Shown in pieces: positions 30,216-35,810 of a DNA stretch of 35,810 bases. The position numbers were made by a program, and so were the translations under genes. The notes below the pieces were generated by a model. The model saw only the letters and a program-made list of their open reading frames with translations. It was not told the DNA's origin and made no database searches. This DNA comes from Flavobacteriaceae bacterium. GTDB lineage: Bacteria > Bacteroidota > Bacteroidia > Flavobacteriales > Flavobacteriaceae. The stretch spans positions 1 through 35,810 of the forward strand of contig JAKISU010000013.1 in the NCBI GenBank assembly GCA_021648445.1. Direction: 5' to 3'. Position 1 is the first letter of the stretch; every line of letters begins with the position of its first letter.

Positions 30216-30302
30216 AACATTTTTCCAACCTAAATTATGTATTAGGGTTTTGGAATGAAGGTTTGAGTTATAAATGCTGTTAAAGTATAGTTAAAGTCAA
30301 TA

Positions 30303-30329
30303 TTGACATATAATAATCTTGTATTTTTG
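30303..30329 (+). promoter_or_regulatory. Bacteroidetes-type promoter TTGA-N15-TATTTTTG upstream of the Deg protease gene
   Basis: TTGA at 30303-30306 and TATTTTTG at 30322-30329. Confidence 0.5.
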
Positions 30330-30490
30330 AGTGTTATTTTAAAAAATTCTCTGAGAGGTTTACCTCGAAGTTTCCGAATGAATTGTCATTCCTGCCTTTC
30401 GACTATCGCTCAAGATATACTACGGTAGGAATCTTATATAATTGAAGTTTTAAGTTGAAATGAAAATAAGAATTACTAAAATATAAACAC

Positions 30491-31891
30491 ATGAAAAAAA
30501 TAGCAAATTTAATTATAGCATCTGTTTTAGGAGGAGTATTAGCGTTGGGAGGTTATGTATTGTTTGTTGGTAATTACAAAAAAGAGGAGAAGGTAAGTCA
30601 AATATTTCAACCAAAAATTACACAAGCTAATTATATACCAACTTCAAATTTTGCAGCAGAAACAATAGACTTCACTAAAGCGGCAGCAGAAACTATACAT
30701 GAGGTTGTTCATGTAAAAAACACAACAATCAGAAAGGCAGATCCCTTAGCTGAGTTTTTCTATGGGAGTAATGCCAAAGGAGGTAAGATTATTGTAGGGA
30801 CAGGTTCCGGGGTTATTATTTCGCCTGATGGTTATATCATTACCAATAATCATGTGATTCAAGGAGCAAAAGAACTTGAAATTACTTTAAATAATAAAAA
30901 ATCATATATAGCTGAGGTAATAGGCGTTTATGAAAGTTCAGATATTGCTTTAATAAAAATAGATGCTTCAAATTTACCATATATTACTTTTGGAAATTCT
31001 GACAATGTAAAAGTTGGAGAATGGGTGTTAGCAGTTGGTAATCCGTTTAATTTAACCTCTACTGTTACAGCCGGTATTGTGAGTGCAAAAGGGCGTGATT
31101 TAGAGGGAAATAATAATATTGATTCTTTTATTCAAACAGATGCTGCTGTAAATCCCGGTAATAGTGGTGGTGCATTAGTGAATGTCAGAGGTGAATTAAT
31201 AGGGATTAATACAGCTATTACATCTCGTACAGGTTCTTTTATTGGATACTCTTTTGCGATACCTTCAAATATTGTTAAAAAAGTCGTTGAAGACATTATG
31301 GAATTTGGTATGGTTCAAAAAGCAATATTAGGAGTGAGTGGTGGAGAATTAAATCATAAGGCTGCTGAAAATTTAAATATTGATTATACCCAAGGGTTTT
31401 ATATCTCTGAAGTAACAGAAAATTCAGGAGCTAAAAGAGCAGGACTAAAATCTAAAGACATCATTATTAAATTAAATAATGTAAAAGTTTTAACCTATGC
31501 AGATTTAACAGGTTATTTAAGAACAAAAAAGCCTAATGATATTATTAACGTTACATTTTTAAGAGATGGCGTAGAGAAAACAACCGAGGTAACTTTAACT
31601 AAAAGTGAAATAAGTTCAGTTTCGTCACTTGGCTTAGACTTAGAGAATTTAACGAGTAATGAATTAAAAAAGTTAACGATAACCAATGGTGTAAAAATTA
31701 CAGGTATCACTAATAAAGAGCTATTGTATTACGGAGTTAAAAAAGGGTATATTATTACTTCTATAAATAATAAAAAAATGTATTCTGTCGAAGATGTTAA
31801 TACTACAATTAATAATAGGTCTAGTGGAGAAGTCATGAGGATAGAAATGTTAAATACTAAAGGTGAACGAGAACGGTATATTTTTAGATAA
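30491..31891 (+). CDS. HtrA/Deg-type trypsin-like serine protease with PDZ domains
   Basis: GSGVIISPDGYIITNNHVI, SSDIALIKID and IQTDAAVNPGNSGGALVN, followed by PDZ-like region. Confidence 0.95.
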   Translation: MKKIANLIIASVLGGVLALGGYVLFVGNYKKEEKVSQIFQPKITQANYIPTSNFAAETIDFTKAAAETIHEVVHVKNTTIRKADPLAEFFYGSNAKGGKIIVGTGSGVIISPDGYIITNNHVIQGAKELEITLNNKKSYIAEVIGVYESSDIALIKIDASNLPYITFGNSDNVKVGEWVLAVGNPFNLTSTVTAGIVSAKGRDLEGNNNIDSFIQTDAAVNPGNSGGALVNVRGELIGINTAITSRTGSFIGYSFAIPSNIVKKVVEDIMEFGMVQKAILGVSGGELNHKAAENLNIDYTQGFYISEVTENSGAKRAGLKSKDIIIKLNNVKVLTYADLTGYLRTKKPNDIINVTFLRDGVEKTTEVTLTKSEISSVSSLGLDLENLTSNELKKLTITNGVKITGITNKELLYYGVKKGYIITSINNKKMYSVEDVNTTINNRSSGEVMRIEMLNTKGERERYIFR

Positions 31892-31920
31892 AAATAACAT
31901 AAAAAAACCTCCCATTTATA

Positions 31921-31955
31921 CAGTGCCCCCAAAAAGTTAGATACTATTGGGGGTA
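31921..31955. repeat. Hairpin cagtgcccccaaaaagttagatactattgggggta (terminator and/or IS-end remnant)
   Basis: Stem cccccaa (31926-31932) / ttggggg (31947-31953); the left part resembles IS3/IS150-group termini. Confidence 0.5.
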
Positions 31956-32054
31956 TTTTTATAAAAAATTATTACGAAAACGATTGAAAAGAGTATTTTT
32001 GCAGAAAAATTAACCCTGATAACGAATACTCGGGGAGACTAAAAAAATAAAAAA

Positions 32055-33500
32055 ATGTCTATAAATGATACCTATGAAAAAGAATTGGCTTTTCAAGCAG
32101 ATAGAAGAAGAGCTACTGTTGAATTCATTAAAACAATTAGTGATCTATGGTATGATAATGCTATTGAATTGGTGTTATTTAGAAATCAATTGATCAATAG
32201 AAATGTTAGTCAGATTTTAAATTTGGTAGAATATGCCAGTGAATTTGTACAGAAACCAATTTCTATTTTTGATGCGGTTGAAATTTCTAGAGCTATCAAA
32301 GAGATTCATTTACCACCGGCAAAATTAGATATTGGAAAATTAGCCTATGAATATGTTTTAGAAGAAAATCAAGATAATGTATTAGACTTTGTAAAAAACA
32401 AATTAAAAGGAGCAGAAAAATCGGATGGTATTCAGCCAAAAGATGTGATATTGTACGGATTTGGAAGAATTGGTCGCTTGGTAGCAAGAGAGCTGATGGA
32501 AAGAACAGGTAAAGGCAAACAAATGCGTTTACGTGCTATTGTAACTCGCGGTGAGATCAATGAAACAATACTCGAGAAAAGAGCTTCATTATTACGTAAT
32601 GATTCCGTTCATGGTGAATTTTCAGGTACTGTAATCACAGATATAGCGAATAAAGCATTGATTGTTAATGGTACTACGGTGTTTATGATAGTTGCTAATA
32701 CTCCTGAAGAAATTGATTATACCAGATATGGTATTAATAACGCTTTGGTTATTGATAATACAGGTGCTTTTAGAGATAAAGAAGCATTGAGCAGACACCT
32801 AGCTGCGAAAGGTGCTAGTAAAGTATTATTAACAGCTCCGGGTAAAGGAATACCAAATATTGTTCATGGCGTAAATCATAAAGATCATGACCCGGATGTA
32901 GTTGATATTTTTTCAGCAGCATCTTGTACTACAAACGCCATTACACCAGTCTTAAAAGTCATTGATGATAGTTTTGGTATTATTTCCGGTCATTTAGAAA
33001 CCATACATGCATATACCAATGATCAGAATTTAGTAGATAATATGCATAAAAAATACCGAAGAGGTAGAGCAGCAGCATTGAATATGGTTATTACTGAGAC
33101 AGGTGCAGGTAAAGCAGTTGCAAAAGCTTTGCCTTCATTAGAAGGTAAACTAACTTCAAATGCAATTAGAGTACCGGTACCAAATGGTTCATTGGTAGTT
33201 TTAAATTTGCAATTAGAAAGTTCTACAAGTGTTGATGCCGTAAATACTATTATGAAAAAATATGCTTTAGAAGGCGATTTGGTCGAACAAATTCAATATT
33301 CATTGAGTAATGAATTGGTATCTTCTGATATTGTGGGTGCATCAGCACCGGCTATTTTTGATAGTAATGCTACTATTGCAACTAGTGACGGAAAGACTAT
33401 TGTTATTTATGTATGGTATGATAATGAATATGGCTATAGTCACCAAGTAATACGCTTGGCAAAATATATTTCTAAAGTGAGAAGATATGCCTATTATTAA
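32055..33500 (+). CDS. Glyceraldehyde-3-phosphate dehydrogenase, long form
   Basis: DVILYGFGRIGRLVARELMER, FSAASCTTNAITPVLKVIDDSFGI and YVWYDNEYGYSHQVIRLAKYI; about 130-residue N-terminal extension. Confidence 0.94.
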   Translation: MSINDTYEKELAFQADRRRATVEFIKTISDLWYDNAIELVLFRNQLINRNVSQILNLVEYASEFVQKPISIFDAVEISRAIKEIHLPPAKLDIGKLAYEYVLEENQDNVLDFVKNKLKGAEKSDGIQPKDVILYGFGRIGRLVARELMERTGKGKQMRLRAIVTRGEINETILEKRASLLRNDSVHGEFSGTVITDIANKALIVNGTTVFMIVANTPEEIDYTRYGINNALVIDNTGAFRDKEALSRHLAAKGASKVLLTAPGKGIPNIVHGVNHKDHDPDVVDIFSAASCTTNAITPVLKVIDDSFGIISGHLETIHAYTNDQNLVDNMHKKYRRGRAAALNMVITETGAGKAVAKALPSLEGKLTSNAIRVPVPNGSLVVLNLQLESSTSVDAVNTIMKKYALEGDLVEQIQYSLSNELVSSDIVGASAPAIFDSNATIATSDGKTIVIYVWYDNEYGYSHQVIRLAKYISKVRRYAYY

Positions 33501-35510
<2,010 letters not shown>

Positions 35511-35683
35511 AATTCCAAATTCCAAAAACAAATAGCAAAAAACCTTTCCCTTTAGGAAGCTCCAAAATTTTGGGGCAGTATGGGCTTTAGTCCCTTCAAT
35601 TTTGACTTGAGCTTCTCTTGGCTTGTCCATCATACCGATAAATTTCCAAACATAGTTTTAACATTTTTATAAGAGTGTTCTTA

Positions 35684-35807
35684 AGGCGGGTTCTAAAAAT
35701 TGATTTTTTTAGTTTTCTCAAAAAACAAGAACCCAATTTTATCTTTTTTGAGAAATTTATATTTAAAATGTAGTGAGAATCTGTTGATTTTACAGTAAAA
35801 CTTTCAA
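35684..35807 (-). repeat. Right copy of the 124-bp terminal inverted repeat
   Basis: Exact reverse complement of 1-124; three more bases (att) follow to the window end. Confidence 0.97.
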
Positions 35808-35810
35808 ATT

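Noticed and set aside
31513-31932. Minus-strand ORFs of 65 and 67 aa
   Set aside because: Antisense to the Deg protease gene.
32296-32487. 63-aa minus-strand ORF
   Set aside because: Antisense to GAPDH.

Overview
This 35.8 kb AT-rich window is chromosomal housekeeping DNA from a Bacteroidota genome, probably a Flavobacteriia-type lineage. Supporting signs are a gliding-motility/T9SS-type C-terminal domain, TAnnTTTG promoters, a monomeric IDH and an ApbE/DUF3570/DUF4266 cassette. Recognisable core genes include murQ, a monomeric icd, rplS, trmD, prmC, ribD, dnaA, an rsmI-like methyltransferase, mltG, dapF, an HtrA/Deg protease, a long-form GAPDH and ligA. There are no rRNAs, convincing tRNAs, CRISPR arrays or intact transposons. 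The most notable signals are: (1) a perfect 124-bp inverted repeat at the two ends of the window, probably a dispersed repeat at which a contig broke; (2) intergenic-type repeats apparently inserted in frame inside prmC (a 7-bp tandem array plus a second repeat-like insert) and ribD (a palindromic insert); (3) a probable frameshift in a low-molecular-weight phosphatase gene downstream of dnaA that the ORF track misses; (4) an exported ApbE-DUF3570-DUF4266-thioredoxin cassette, a candidate extracytoplasmic redox/flavinylation system; (5) a MITE-like element with 19-bp perfect terminal inverted repeats in a 1.2-kb non-coding gap; and (6) several long palindromes and possible gene remnants. No defence system or clearly novel multi-gene system was found.
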